Positions 34,490 to 43,132 of a DNA stretch of 64,000 bases are shown here, one piece after another (position 1 is the stretch's first letter; every line of letters begins with the position of its first letter). Origin of the DNA: an uncultured Bacteroidales bacterium (GTDB taxonomy: Bacteria; Bacteroidota; Bacteroidia; Bacteroidales; Paludibacteraceae); NCBI GenBank assembly GCA_900320865.1, contig ONTT01000008.1, positions 1 to 64,000 of the forward strand. The letters are read 5' to 3'. A model generated the notes under the pieces. The model was not told the origin of the DNA. It was given only the letters and a program-made list of their open reading frames with translations, and did no database searches. Both the position numbers and the translations under genes were made by a program.

Positions 34490-37400
34490 CTCGTTGCGCT
34501 CGATTTTCGAGAGCAATGTGATCGCTCCTCCTATCGTCTTCACATTTGTGATGGTTACCATCCGTCTACCGGTAGGTAGCCCTTTCTTATCTTTCTCTTC
34601 ATGCAGTGTGCAGCGTTCGGGTCGCGTCACGGCGTATTGCACGATGTTGCCGAACATCTCCGATTGCCAGTACGCCTCTTTATGCTGCACCAGGTACATC
34701 GTCATTCGTTCGCCCTTCAGCAAAATCTTCTCTACGCCCAAACGGCAACAGAGCCATCTCAACCGCACTACTTCCAGCAGTTCCTCTGCGGGTTCTGGTA
34801 GTACACCGAAGCGGTCAATCAGTTTCTTGCGGAAGTCTAACAACTGCTCTTCGCTATGCAAACTATCCAGTTCCCTATATAAGGTGATACGCTCGGATAT
34901 GTTCTCGATATACTCCGTCGGGAAACAAACCGGAATATCCGTCTCCAACTGCGCATCTTGGCACCATAGGCGCTGTGCACCCATCATTCCATCATTGAGC
35001 GACATAGTCGCGCTCATTTCATCATTTCCCAACCCTTCCTCTTCGCGTAACTCCTCCACCGCCTCGTTCAATATTCGCTGATAGGTCTCGTAACCCAAGT
35101 CGGCAATGAAACCGCTTTGTTCGGAACCTAACATGTTTCCTGCGCCGCGGATGTCCAGGTCTTGCATCGCCAGATAGAATCCTGCTCCTAACTCTGCGAA
35201 CGTACTCAGTGCTTCTAATCGCCTCCTTGCATCTTCAGTCAACAGCTCTTTCTCCGGAGCGATGAGGTAACAATACGCTTTGCGATTGCTTCGTCCTACA
35301 CGTCCTCTCAACTGATGCAGATCCGCCAGACCGTATTTATCGGCGCTGAAGATGAGTATCGTGTTCACGTTCGGTATATCGACACCTGACTCAATGATCG
35401 TCGTCGAAAGCAGGATATCGTAGTCGTAGTTGATAAACGCTTCCAATCGTTCCTCCATCTCTCCTGCCGGCAACTGACCGTGTGCGACCACGATACGGGC
35501 CTCCGGCACTAATCTCCGTATACGGTTCTCGATACGCGGTAACATCTCGATGCGGTTGTTAACGATGAAGATCTGGCCGTTGCGACCCATCTCCAACTCA
35601 ATCGCCTCTTTGATGATATCTTCGTCGTTGACGGTGATCAACTCGGTCTGCACCGGATAGCGGTTCTGGGGCGGGGTAGTCATGATACTCAGGTCCCGTG
35701 CGCCTAACAGACTGAACTGCAGTGTTCGGGGTATCGGCGTTGCCGTCAATGTCAGTACATCGACGTTCGTGCGCAGACTCTTCAGTTTCTCTTTGGCCGC
35801 TACGCCGAATTTCTGTTCCTCATCGATGATCAGCAATCCCAAGTCGTGCCATTTCACGCTCTTGCCGATCAGTTTATGCGTGCCGATTAATATATCTATC
35901 TTCCCGGCCTCAAGCTCATCCAAGATCTCCTTGGTCTCTTTCGCGCTCTTTAACCGACTCAGGTATTCAATCCGCACCGGCATGTTCTTCATCCGCTCGG
36001 TGAAGGTGTTATAGTGCTGCAAGGCCAGTACGGTCGTCGGAACCAATACTGCCACTTGCTTACCGTCCGTCGCTACCTTAAACGCCGCACGCATCGCCAC
36101 TTCCGTCTTACCGAATCCCACATCGCCGCATACCAGTCGGTCCATCGGCATCGGACTCTCTAAGTCGTGCTTCACATCCGCTGTCGCTTTTGCCTGGTCC
36201 GGTGTGTCTTCATAGAGGAACGACGCCTCCAACTCATGCTGCATGTAGCCGTCGGGCGAGTATGCAAAACCTTTCTGTTGCTTGCGTGTTGCATAGAGAC
36301 GGATCAGGTCACGAGCGATGTCTTTTACTTTATCTTTCGTCCGCTCTTTGAGTCGTTCCCATTGACCGCTACCGAGTCGTGCTATCGTCGGTTCGCTGCC
36401 TTCGCGTCCTTTGTATTTACTGATGCGGTGCAGGTTATGAATGCTGACGAACACATTTGCTCCGTCGCGGTAGTTGAGTTTGATCATCTCCTGCGGCTTA
36501 CCGTTCACCGGCGTCGTGACCAGACCTCCGAACTTCGCAATACCATGATCGCTGTGTACGACGTAGTCACCTACCTGCAACTGGTTGATCTCGCGCAAGG
36601 TGATGATCGCTTTGCCGCGACGTGCGTTCTCGCTACTCATCATCACGCGGTGGAAACGCTCGAAGATCTGATGGTCGGTATAGCAACATATCTTCAACCC
36701 CTTGTCCACAAATCCTTCATGCAGTGTCGCGTTGATGCCGATGAAAGAGACCGCGACTTCGTCACTCAAAGAAGAAAGACCACTATCGTTCAAAGTAGAA
36801 AGAGGCTTTGAGTCCGAAGGACGGTCTTTGGTCTTTGTACTTTCTACTAATGATTCAAAGATTGCCTTCAAGCGGTCCAGTTGTTTCTGCTGCTCCGCTA
36901 AGATATAAATCGTATAGCCCTCATCAATATGCTTCTTGAGGTCATCCGTCAGGATATCGAACTGCTTATGGAATACAGGCTGCGGCGTCGTGTCAAAGGC
37001 TATCTTGCTATGCGTCGCAAACGTACTCTTCTCCGCCATCTCGATCGTCTTGCGGTCCTCTAATCCGTAACCCGTAACCTGTAACCCCTCTAACTTAAAC
37101 CTCACCACGCTCCAATCATTGCTCACCCATACCGTCTCTTCACTCAGATAATCCACAATAGAAGCACCATTCCCATCATTTCCATCATTTCCACCATTCG
37201 AAGAACCCACAATCTCCGCCTTCTCCACGCGGTTCTTCGAAAGCTGGTCCTCTATATCGAATGTACGGATGCTATCGATCTCATCGCCGAAGAAATCCAG
37301 TCGGTACGGGTCGTCGTGACTGTAACTGTATACATCTACGATTGATCCTCGTACGGCATACTGCCCGGGTTGGTACACAAAATCCACGCGCTCAAAACCT

Positions 37401-37843
37401 AAATCGGAAAGCTGAATGCTGAGGTCTGACTGCTTCACTTCCTGTCCCACTTTCAGCGTCATGCTTTGTTTCGCCAACTCTTCTTTTGCCGGCACCGGTT
37501 CCGCTATCGCCTCCGGATAGGTGACGATGATAGAGGGCAGGGTAGTGAGCGTCTCTGTACGCTGAATGACGGCTGCGTCGTCAATGGTCCGTCTCCGTTT
37601 ACTGCTCGGGAAGAACCCTGCGTCGGCGCCAAGCGTCTTCAGATCGCTATATATGTACTGTGCACTTTCTGCATTGTCAAAGATCACAAATAGGGGCTCG
37701 CGTAACTGCGCCAGCGCCAGCGCGCGTGCAGAAGCGTGCAAACCGCTCAATAACACGTGTGCGTTGTTATGCGCCAATGCTTTCCGAACTGCTGCCAGTT
37801 CCGGATGCTCCCCAAATAGTATTTTTAAATCCTCAATATTCAC
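34472..37843 (-). CDS. mfd: Transcription-repair coupling factor
   Basis: 1,123 residues. GTG at 37843 is chosen: it opens the conserved VNIEDLKILFG about 30 bp after the promoter, and the longer open frame has no family character. Order: UvrB-like N-terminal domains, RNA-polymerase-interacting domain (YVVHSDHGIAKFGGL), RecG-like motor with Walker A in VCGDVGFGKTEVAMRAAF, DEEQ in IIDEEQKFGV, LTATPIPRTLQ, the translocation motif region, LRGRVGRSNRKAY, and the C-terminal TRCF domain. Several variable linkers are built of tandem repeats (34978-35030, 36762-36860, 37060-37100, and 9-bp units near 37170), and the last residues come from the CTTTCAA array. Confidence 0.95.
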   Translation of the reverse strand: MNIEDLKILFGEHPELAAVRKALAHNNAHVLLSGLHASARALALAQLREPLFVIFDNAESAQYIYSDLKTLGADAGFFPSSKRRRTIDDAAVIQRTETLTTLPSIIVTYPEAIAEPVPAKEELAKQSMTLKVGQEVKQSDLSIQLSDLGFERVDFVYQPGQYAVRGSIVDVYSYSHDDPYRLDFFGDEIDSIRTFDIEDQLSKNRVEKAEIVGSSNGGNDGNDGNGASIVDYLSEETVWVSNDWSVVRFKLEGLQVTGYGLEDRKTIEMAEKSTFATHSKIAFDTTPQPVFHKQFDILTDDLKKHIDEGYTIYILAEQQKQLDRLKAIFESLVESTKTKDRPSDSKPLSTLNDSGLSSLSDEVAVSFIGINATLHEGFVDKGLKICCYTDHQIFERFHRVMMSSENARRGKAIITLREINQLQVGDYVVHSDHGIAKFGGLVTTPVNGKPQEMIKLNYRDGANVFVSIHNLHRISKYKGREGSEPTIARLGSGQWERLKERTKDKVKDIARDLIRLYATRKQQKGFAYSPDGYMQHELEASFLYEDTPDQAKATADVKHDLESPMPMDRLVCGDVGFGKTEVAMRAAFKVATDGKQVAVLVPTTVLALQHYNTFTERMKNMPVRIEYLSRLKSAKETKEILDELEAGKIDILIGTHKLIGKSVKWHDLGLLIIDEEQKFGVAAKEKLKSLRTNVDVLTLTATPIPRTLQFSLLGARDLSIMTTPPQNRYPVQTELITVNDEDIIKEAIELEMGRNGQIFIVNNRIEMLPRIENRIRRLVPEARIVVAHGQLPAGEMEERLEAFINYDYDILLSTTIIESGVDIPNVNTILIFSADKYGLADLHQLRGRVGRSNRKAYCYLIAPEKELLTEDARRRLEALSTFAELGAGFYLAMQDLDIRGAGNMLGSEQSGFIADLGYETYQRILNEAVEELREEEGLGNDEMSATMSLNDGMMGAQRLWCQDAQLETDIPVCFPTEYIENISERITLYRELDSLHSEEQLLDFRKKLIDRFGVLPEPAEELLEVVRLRWLCCRLGVEKILLKGERMTMYLVQHKEAYWQSEMFGNIVQYAVTRPERCTLHEEKDKKGLPTGRRMVTITNVKTIGGAITLLSKIERNELKVES
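34978..35030. repeat. CCATCATT-type repeats and hairpin inside mfd
   Basis: CCATCATT units on one side and TTTCATCATTT on the other flank a small hairpin, GCGAC-ATA-GTCGC. On the coding strand this gives a Gly/Asn/Asp/Met/Ser linker (GNDEMSATMSLNDGMMGA). Confidence 0.6.
36762..36860. repeat. CAAAGTAGAAAGA composite repeat inside mfd
   Basis: Contains TCAAAG-AAGAAAGACC and TCAAAGTAGAAAGAGG on the plus strand and, inverted, GTAGAAAGTACAAAGACC, plus a hairpin GTCC-ttc-GGAC bracketed by GACC and CTCAAAG. The same parts recur in the intergenic array at 41187-41300. Encodes the linker around KTKDRPSDSKPLSTLNDSG. Confidence 0.75.
37060..37100. repeat. 7-bp array inside mfd
   Basis: Plus-strand units CTAATCC, GTAACCC, GTAACCT, GTAACCC, CTCTAAC, then TTAAACC. 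On the coding strand it gives the LEGLQVTGYGLED linker in the N-terminal part. Confidence 0.8.
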
Positions 37844-37872
37844 GCGCGCAATTACGCAAACTAAATCGGGTG

Positions 37873-37903
37873 CAAAGTTACTACAAAAAATTTGAAGTAC
37901 CAA
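37873..37903 (-). promoter_or_regulatory. mfd promoter
   Basis: Minus strand: TTG (37903-37901), 20-bp spacer, TAACTTTG (37880-37873). It supports the GTG start of mfd at 37843. Confidence 0.82.
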
Positions 37904-37930
37904 ATAAATTGACAAAAAAATGAATAATGC

Positions 37931-37961
37931 TTGCATATGTCGAAAAAAAACTGTACCTTTG
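37931..37961 (+). promoter_or_regulatory. gph promoter
   Basis: TTG 37931-37933, 20-bp spacer, TACCTTTG 37954-37961, with the TTGCATATGTC extension. Divergent from the mfd promoter; the gph ATG follows after 14 bp. Confidence 0.85.
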
Positions 37962-37975
37962 CAGCCTGTTAGCGT

Positions 37976-38629
37976 ATGATTGTTATTTTTGATTTGGACG
38001 GAACGCTGCTCAATACGATTGACGACTTGGGTTATGCGTGCAACTATGCCTTGGAGCAGACAGGATACCCGACTTTCTCCATAGAGGAGTATCCTGCGAA
38101 AGTGGGTAACGGGATCAATAACCTGATCCGTCGGGCTTTGCCGGAAACGGAGCGCACGGAAGAGAATATCCTGCGTGTGCGCGCCCATTTCGTGCCTTAT
38201 TACAATGCGCATAACTGCGATCTTACGCGGCCATACAAAGGCATACCGGAGCTGTTGGCTACCCTCAAGGCGCAAGGACACCTGCTGGCTGTAGCAAGCA
38301 ATAAATACCAAGCAGCAACAGAGAAAATCGTGGAGCATTTCTTTCCGGGTCTGTTTGATGTCGTCTTCGGCGAACGTGAAGGAATCGAACGCAAACCCAA
38401 TCCGCAAATCGTATATGATATCTTCTCTAAACTCTCACCTCTAAACGCTAAACGTTCATCCTTATACATCGGTGACAGCCTGGTGGACCGAGACACGGCT
38501 CAGAATGCCCATGTGCCGTTTGTGGCTTGTTCGTGGGGATTTGTCCCGCGTGAGACACTGCTACGGGCAGGTGTGACACATATCATTGATTCTCCGGAAG
38601 AAGTGATCAACGAACTAAAACAATATTAA
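37976..38629 (+). CDS. gph: HAD-family phosphoglycolate phosphatase-like protein
   Basis: 217 residues. HAD motif I FDLDGTLLNT near the N terminus, motif II VASNK, motif III lysine in ERKPNPQ, motif IV YIGDSLVDRDTAQNA. The cap domain (LEQTGYPTFSIEEYPAKVGN) fits Gph/YbiV-like phosphoglycolate phosphatases; substrate is not certain. Residues around SKLSPLNAKRSS are encoded by a 7-bp array. Confidence 0.87.
   Translation: MIVIFDLDGTLLNTIDDLGYACNYALEQTGYPTFSIEEYPAKVGNGINNLIRRALPETERTEENILRVRAHFVPYYNAHNCDLTRPYKGIPELLATLKAQGHLLAVASNKYQAATEKIVEHFFPGLFDVVFGEREGIERKPNPQIVYDIFSKLSPLNAKRSSLYIGDSLVDRDTAQNAHVPFVACSWGFVPRETLLRAGVTHIIDSPEEVINELKQY
38425..38459 (+). repeat. 7-bp array inside gph
   Basis: Units CTCTAAA, CTCTCAC, CTCTAAA, CGCTAAA, CGTTCAT in exact phase, in the surface loop before HAD motif IV. 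35 bp long. Confidence 0.78.
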
Positions 38630-38642
38630 AAAAACTCGTATT

Positions 38643-39350
38643 ATGGAAGAAGATGTAATGGAGCGCCCGATCGTCATTGATGAGAGACGGCAAGAAGTAG
38701 TGCAGGAGCTCATGCGTAATGTCTATATGTGGATGACCGGAGGTCTCGCCCTCACGGGCGTCATCGCTTGGATTGTCGCGAACTCACCTGCTATCCTCAG
38801 TTTTATCTACGGATCGTCAGTGGTCTTGTATGGCCTTCTCATCGGCGAGTTATTGCTGGTGATCGGCCTCAGTATGTTTATCGAGAAAATGCGTTTCGGT
38901 GTAGCCGCCATCATGTATACGATTTATTGCGTCGTGAACGGAGCGACGCTCAGTTCGATTTTCCTCGTCTATGAGATCGCCAGCATCGCGGAGATTTTCT
39001 TTGTCACCTCCGGTGCGTTTGCCGTTTTGGCTATCATCGGTTCGTTTACGAAGAAGGACCTCAGCCGCTTGGGCACCTTCCTTATCTTTGCTTTGGCGGG
39101 ACTCATCATCGCCTCTATTGTCGGGATGATTCTCGGTCGCCCGGAGAGCATCTGGATGTCTGCCATCGGTGTACTCATCTTCGCCGGCCTCACGGTCTAT
39201 GACGCCCAGAAGATCCGCCAACTCATGCTCAATGAAGAGACGATTAACGAAGGTAATATGAAACTCGCCCTCCTCGGCGCACTCTCCCTCTACCTGGATT
39301 TCATCAATATCCTTCTCCGCCTCCTTAGCCTCTTCGGCAAACGCAAATAA
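38643..39350 (+). CDS. Bax inhibitor-1/YccA family membrane protein
   Basis: 235 residues with seven predicted membrane helices. Family marks: FMRNVYxWM-type start (LMRNVYMWMTGGLALTGVIA) and the C-terminal GVLIFAGLTVYDAQKIRQL with the conserved aspartate. Bacterial homologues are pH-sensitive calcium leak channels or interact with FtsH. 13 bp after gph; ends at a strong hairpin. Confidence 0.9.
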   Translation: MEEDVMERPIVIDERRQEVVQELMRNVYMWMTGGLALTGVIAWIVANSPAILSFIYGSSVVLYGLLIGELLLVIGLSMFIEKMRFGVAAIMYTIYCVVNGATLSSIFLVYEIASIAEIFFVTSGAFAVLAIIGSFTKKDLSRLGTFLIFALAGLIIASIVGMILGRPESIWMSAIGVLIFAGLTVYDAQKIRQLMLNEETINEGNMKLALLGALSLYLDFINILLRLLSLFGKRK

Positions 39351-39375
39351 AAACGATTCTTTCTCGCAATCCAAA

Positions 39376-39407
39376 GAAAAGCCAATGACACTTGCCATTG
39401 GCTTTTC
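39376..39407 (+). terminator. Terminator after the BI-1 gene
   Basis: Perfect 12-bp arms GAAAAGCCAATG (39376-39387) and CATTGGCTTTTC (39396-39407), 8-nt loop. Confidence 0.8.
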
Positions 39408-39592
39408 GCGTTAGTAATTTTTTTGACATATGCAAGAAAAATCGTTTTTATAGGCGATTTTTAGGGGGTTAGGGAACTTATAGAATACGTAAAAATTTTT
39501 AGAATAAATAAATTAAAAGAATTGTCAATTTTTAGAGTTCATAAAAACTTACTTTTATTTTTTCAGAGTAGGTAAATATCCGCATTTCCATA
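39408..39592. other. AT-rich spacer with a decayed promoter-like motif
   Basis: No gene seen. On the minus strand a hairpin of AAAAATCG/CGATTTTT arms (about 39438-39463) is followed directly by CTTGCATATGTC, but no TAnnTTTG stands 20 bp on. The same hairpin-plus-motif arrangement occurs at 59938-59980. Confidence 0.6.
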
Positions 39593-39623
39593 TTGCATAT
39601 ATAACCTTTTTTTTATAATTTTG
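39593..39623 (+). promoter_or_regulatory. Fimbrial locus promoter
   Basis: TTG 39593-39595, 20-bp spacer (with a run of eight T), TAATTTTG 39616-39623, and TTGCATATAT at the -33 box. A run of eight G lies in the leader (39665-39672). Confidence 0.82.
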
Positions 39624-39752
39624 CACCCAATTTTTTAAAAATCGTCCCCACGAGTAGTACCCATGGGGGGGGTAAAATGCTGAAAATCAATGGGTTATAA
39701 GTTAATTTCACAGTTGAATCGCTTCTTTACGAGCTCACGCCGCGCACCATCT

Positions 39753-41186
39753 ATGCGGCGTTGGGTGTCAATTTTTTGCCTTTTTGCGTCGTTTTCGTTC
39801 TGTATTACGCGTGCGCATAGTGCGGAGGCGAGCGATACAACTATAGTGAACGGAGATGCGCGACGCGAGAAAGTCGAGATCGTAGCGCTGAAGAACAACC
39901 TGTTGTATGATGCTGCTGCGACTCCGAACTTGCAGTTGGAGTTCCGTTTGGCGCCGAAATGGTCTATCGAATTCGGTGTGGGATTTAACCCGTTCCCGCT
40001 GGATGACACGAAGTTTCCCAAATGGCGTCATGTATCGGTAAGCGTAGCTCCGAGATATTGGTTCTGTAACGTATTCAACCGCGGTTTCTTCTCCTTCAAT
40101 ACCGCCTATGCGCACTATAACGTAGCGGGAGGCAAGTATCCGTTAGGATGGATATTCAATCAGGTGCTTGACAACCGTTACCAGGGCGATGCCGTCATGG
40201 CGGGTGTCAGTTTCGGCTGGCATTTCCCTATTTCGCCGCATTTCAGTATTGAGTTGGAGGGTGGTGCGGATGCCGGATATACATGGTATTCGGAGTTTGA
40301 ATGCAAGCACTGCGGAGCGAAAAAGGCGCAAGGCGGCAGCTGGTTTGCCCTTCCGAAGTTAGGCGTTAACTTATCCGTTCCGCTGGGCGGCGATAAGTTG
40401 TCTCTCGCCAAGCGATGCGACTGCGAGAAACTGGAGGACGTGATTCCGGAAGAGCCGGTGTATGAAGAGCCGGTTGTTGAGGAGCCGGCGGAGGAAGAGA
40501 CTCCTGCCATTGCCTATACGAAGATCGAACGGCTCCGGATGCCGGTTATGTATCCACGTCGGATAGAAGCAAAGGTGCCGTATCTTAAGCCGAAGGTGGA
40601 TCAAATGTACCGTCTGCGCAGCCGTCTGTTGCGCGACGAGGAGGCGTACGAGCCATATGACATGAATACCGCCCTCAGTGCCGATCCGAGGAATGTATTT
40701 ATCTTCTTCGATGTGAATGTGACCAAGATGGACCGTTCGTTCATCCAGAACGACATGCTGATGGACAGTATCATGCACATCTTGGGCGAGGCACTGGCTG
40801 ACACGACGATTCGTGTGACGCACATTCAGATTGTCGGTTTTGCTTCGTTTGACGGACGCCAGAGTTATAATAACTGGTTAGCGGGCAGCCGTGCGGCTAC
40901 CATCAAGGACTATATGCAAAGCAATTATCCCGCGCTTCACGACAGTGTGTTCGCCGTATGCAACGGCGGCGAGAGCTGGGCGGAGTTACGATACGGTTTG
41001 CAGAAAGTGGAGTTTGAGGGTCGCGACGAAGTGCTGCAAATCATCGACACGGAGCCGGATGCGGACAAACGCGAGGTGCTGATCAAGAAACTGCACGGCG
41101 GCGCAACCTACCGCTATATGCGGGATGAATTGAAGCATATTCTACGTAACTTAGGTTGTATCACGATATTTATCGAGAGAAGATAG
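39753..41186 (+). CDS. DUF3575/OmpA-like outer-membrane protein of the fimbrial locus
   Basis: 477 residues from ATG 39753 (signal peptide MRRWVSIFCLFASFSFCIT; an ATG 21 codons upstream is possible). The N-terminal ~230 residues form a DUF3575 barrel (VALKNNLLYDAAATPNLQLE, IEFGVGFNPFPL, GWHFPISPHFSIELEGG). A Pro/Glu linker (EEPVYEEPVVEEPAEEETP) leads to an OmpA-like C-terminal domain (VFIFFDVNVTKMDRSF, IQIVGFASFDGRQSYNNWLA, SRAATIKDYM). Proteins of this type are encoded with FimB/Mfa2 fimbriae in Bacteroidales and are thought to anchor or help assemble them. Confidence 0.85.
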   Translation: MRRWVSIFCLFASFSFCITRAHSAEASDTTIVNGDARREKVEIVALKNNLLYDAAATPNLQLEFRLAPKWSIEFGVGFNPFPLDDTKFPKWRHVSVSVAPRYWFCNVFNRGFFSFNTAYAHYNVAGGKYPLGWIFNQVLDNRYQGDAVMAGVSFGWHFPISPHFSIELEGGADAGYTWYSEFECKHCGAKKAQGGSWFALPKLGVNLSVPLGGDKLSLAKRCDCEKLEDVIPEEPVYEEPVVEEPAEEETPAIAYTKIERLRMPVMYPRRIEAKVPYLKPKVDQMYRLRSRLLRDEEAYEPYDMNTALSADPRNVFIFFDVNVTKMDRSFIQNDMLMDSIMHILGEALADTTIRVTHIQIVGFASFDGRQSYNNWLAGSRAATIKDYMQSNYPALHDSVFAVCNGGESWAELRYGLQKVEFEGRDEVLQIIDTEPDADKREVLIKKLHGGATYRYMRDELKHILRNLGCITIFIERR

Positions 41187-41300
41187 GTAGAAAGATAAAA
41201 GTAGAAAGACCGCGGCAAAGCCGCTCAAAGTAGAAAGACCGGCCTACGGCCTCAAAGTAGAAAGAGGAAAGATAAAAGACGAAAGACAAAAGATAAAAAA
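41187..41300 (+). repeat. Composite 7-bp array with two hairpins
   Basis: Units GTAGAAA, GATAAAA, GTAGAAA, then GACC-hairpin (GCGGC-aaa-GCCGC)-TCAAA, GTAGAAA, GACC-hairpin (GGCC-ta-cGGCC)-TCAAA, GTAGAAA, GAGGAAA, GATAAAA, GACGAAA, GACAAAA, GATAAAA. It begins at the base after the OmpA-like stop. Parts are shared with the repeat inside mfd (36762-36860). Confidence 0.88.
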
Positions 41301-41366
41301 TGTTGAAAAAACAGAAATAACAACAAATTAACTGATTTATTAACCCCAAAAAAAATGTTTAAAGTT

Positions 41367-43106
41367 ATGAAAAAACTAACATTTGTCGCTTGTGCAGCGA
41401 TGCTGGCAAGCGCAGTTGCTCTCACAGGATGTCAGGGCGACAACAATGCTCCGACACAGCAGGGCGTGACGACGGATATCGCCATCTCTCTTCCGGGTCA
41501 AGTAGGAGCCAGTGGTCCGAACAAGATGCCGGGTGCCACTGTTCAATTAAATGGCCACACGGACTTTACCGCCAACGGTATGAACAACATTACCCTTGTA
41601 CCGTTCGCCAAGTCCGAAAAAGTTACCACCTCTTCGGTTCGTCAGGGCGAAAACATCGTTCTGGGTTCAATCGAATCCACACAGACCTACACCAACAGTG
41701 CTAACGGTCGTGCAAAAGTATTTACGGGCAAGAGCGTTCCTCTGGGAACCTCCGCATTCTTGTTCTACGGTGAGTCCGGAAAGACAGGAGCCAACAAATT
41801 CGAAACAGGTTCTCTGACCGCCTCTCTGACAGGTCAGCCCTCCGCGTTTACTTTCACGCTCGAACAGATTGTTGCTAACTCGGGCGCTGTAGAGGGTGAT
41901 GCAGCTTGTACCGGCTTGACCAATTTCCTGAATGCAGTAGCTCAAGCATCGGATGGTGTAAAGGAATGGAGAAACTATGAAGCAACAGACAATGAAGGTC
42001 TCTATCAGTTATTCCAGACCTATGCGACAACGCACGTTCTGAGCTCGTTCCACGTTCAACGCATGATGACGGATTTGTACAAAACTCTCATGCCGAGTTC
42101 GGACGCTATGTCAACGGCTATCAAGACCGTTATCGGCAATGGCACTTATGCAACAGTCAACACTACTACCGGCGAAGTAACACTTGTTGCCGGTCTGCAA
42201 GATTTCCCTGAGACTAAGTTTAACATCCCGCAAGGTTCTGTTTCTGTAGCGTATAATACCACCTCCAAAATATTTGGTAACAACGCAGCTCATGCTTACG
42301 GAGCTTTGGATCCTGCTAATCTTAATTACTATGTATATCCGGCATCGTTGTGGTACACCTCGAACACCCGGATCAAAACCCACAACACTTCGTTGTTGGA
42401 TGAATATTCAGGCGCTGCAAGTTGGAAAGACATTTTGGCAGCTTATTCCAATGATAACAGTTCCGTTAACTCGAAGACCCGTTCTATCGCTTTGAAGGAT
42501 ACGGTGCAGTACGCAGTTGCTCGTCTGGATGTTAAGGTTAAGTTCAAAGAGGGCACCACGTTGATTGACAACGACCCGGTTGAAGCGAACAATTCCGTAA
42601 GCAACCCCGCTGACGGCTACCCGCTGACTGCAGTCCTTGTAGGCGGTCAGAAGAACGTAGGTTTCGACTTCACCCAGGCTACTTATGCCGGCGGTATCGG
42701 TAATACCTATACCATCTATGACAAGGTGATGACGAACGCTATTACGTATGACGCCTCTGCATATAGCGATCCTAACACGACGCTGGTACTGGAGACTCCG
42801 GCTAATACAGATGAGTATATCGCCTTGGAGTTCACCAATACTTCCACCAAGGATTTCTACGGTGTAAACGGTATTGTTCCTGTCGGAGGCAAGTTCTACC
42901 TCGTTGGTCAACTTAGTTCAGCTTTAGCGACAGAAACCGAGAACAAGGTGTTCAAACAAGACTACACCACCACGGTTCGCGTAGCTATCAAGGACTTGAA
43001 GAGCGCATATGTAACGATTCCTGACCTGAAGGCTCCTGAATTGGAAATCGGTCTTTCTGTTGACCTTTACTGGGAGAGCGGTCACACCTATGACCTCGAG
43101 TTGTAA
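41367..43106 (+). CDS. Fimbrillin family lipoprotein (probable major fimbrial subunit)
   Basis: 579 residues; an ATG four codons upstream is possible. Lipoprotein signal peptide MKKLTFVACAAMLASAV with lipobox LTGC. Bacteroidales type V fimbrillins (FimA, Mfa1) are made as lipoproteins, moved to the surface, trimmed by a gingipain-like protease and joined by donor-strand exchange. The N-terminal domain (TTDIAISLPGQ, LVPFAKSEKV) and larger C-terminal domain (ARLDVKVKFKEG, YVTIPDLKAPELEIGLSVDL) fit this plan. First structural gene after the OmpA-like anchor. Confidence 0.75.
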   Translation: MKKLTFVACAAMLASAVALTGCQGDNNAPTQQGVTTDIAISLPGQVGASGPNKMPGATVQLNGHTDFTANGMNNITLVPFAKSEKVTTSSVRQGENIVLGSIESTQTYTNSANGRAKVFTGKSVPLGTSAFLFYGESGKTGANKFETGSLTASLTGQPSAFTFTLEQIVANSGAVEGDAACTGLTNFLNAVAQASDGVKEWRNYEATDNEGLYQLFQTYATTHVLSSFHVQRMMTDLYKTLMPSSDAMSTAIKTVIGNGTYATVNTTTGEVTLVAGLQDFPETKFNIPQGSVSVAYNTTSKIFGNNAAHAYGALDPANLNYYVYPASLWYTSNTRIKTHNTSLLDEYSGAASWKDILAAYSNDNSSVNSKTRSIALKDTVQYAVARLDVKVKFKEGTTLIDNDPVEANNSVSNPADGYPLTAVLVGGQKNVGFDFTQATYAGGIGNTYTIYDKVMTNAITYDASAYSDPNTTLVLETPANTDEYIALEFTNTSTKDFYGVNGIVPVGGKFYLVGQLSSALATETENKVFKQDYTTTVRVAIKDLKSAYVTIPDLKAPELEIGLSVDLYWESGHTYDLEL

Positions 43107-43132
43107 TATCGTAAAGAGAGAAAGCGTATAAC

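Noticed and set aside
37844..38407. Upstream extension of the mfd frame to an ATG at 38407
   Set aside because: It would run through the mfd promoter and antisense to gph; the family-conserved start is the GTG at 37843.
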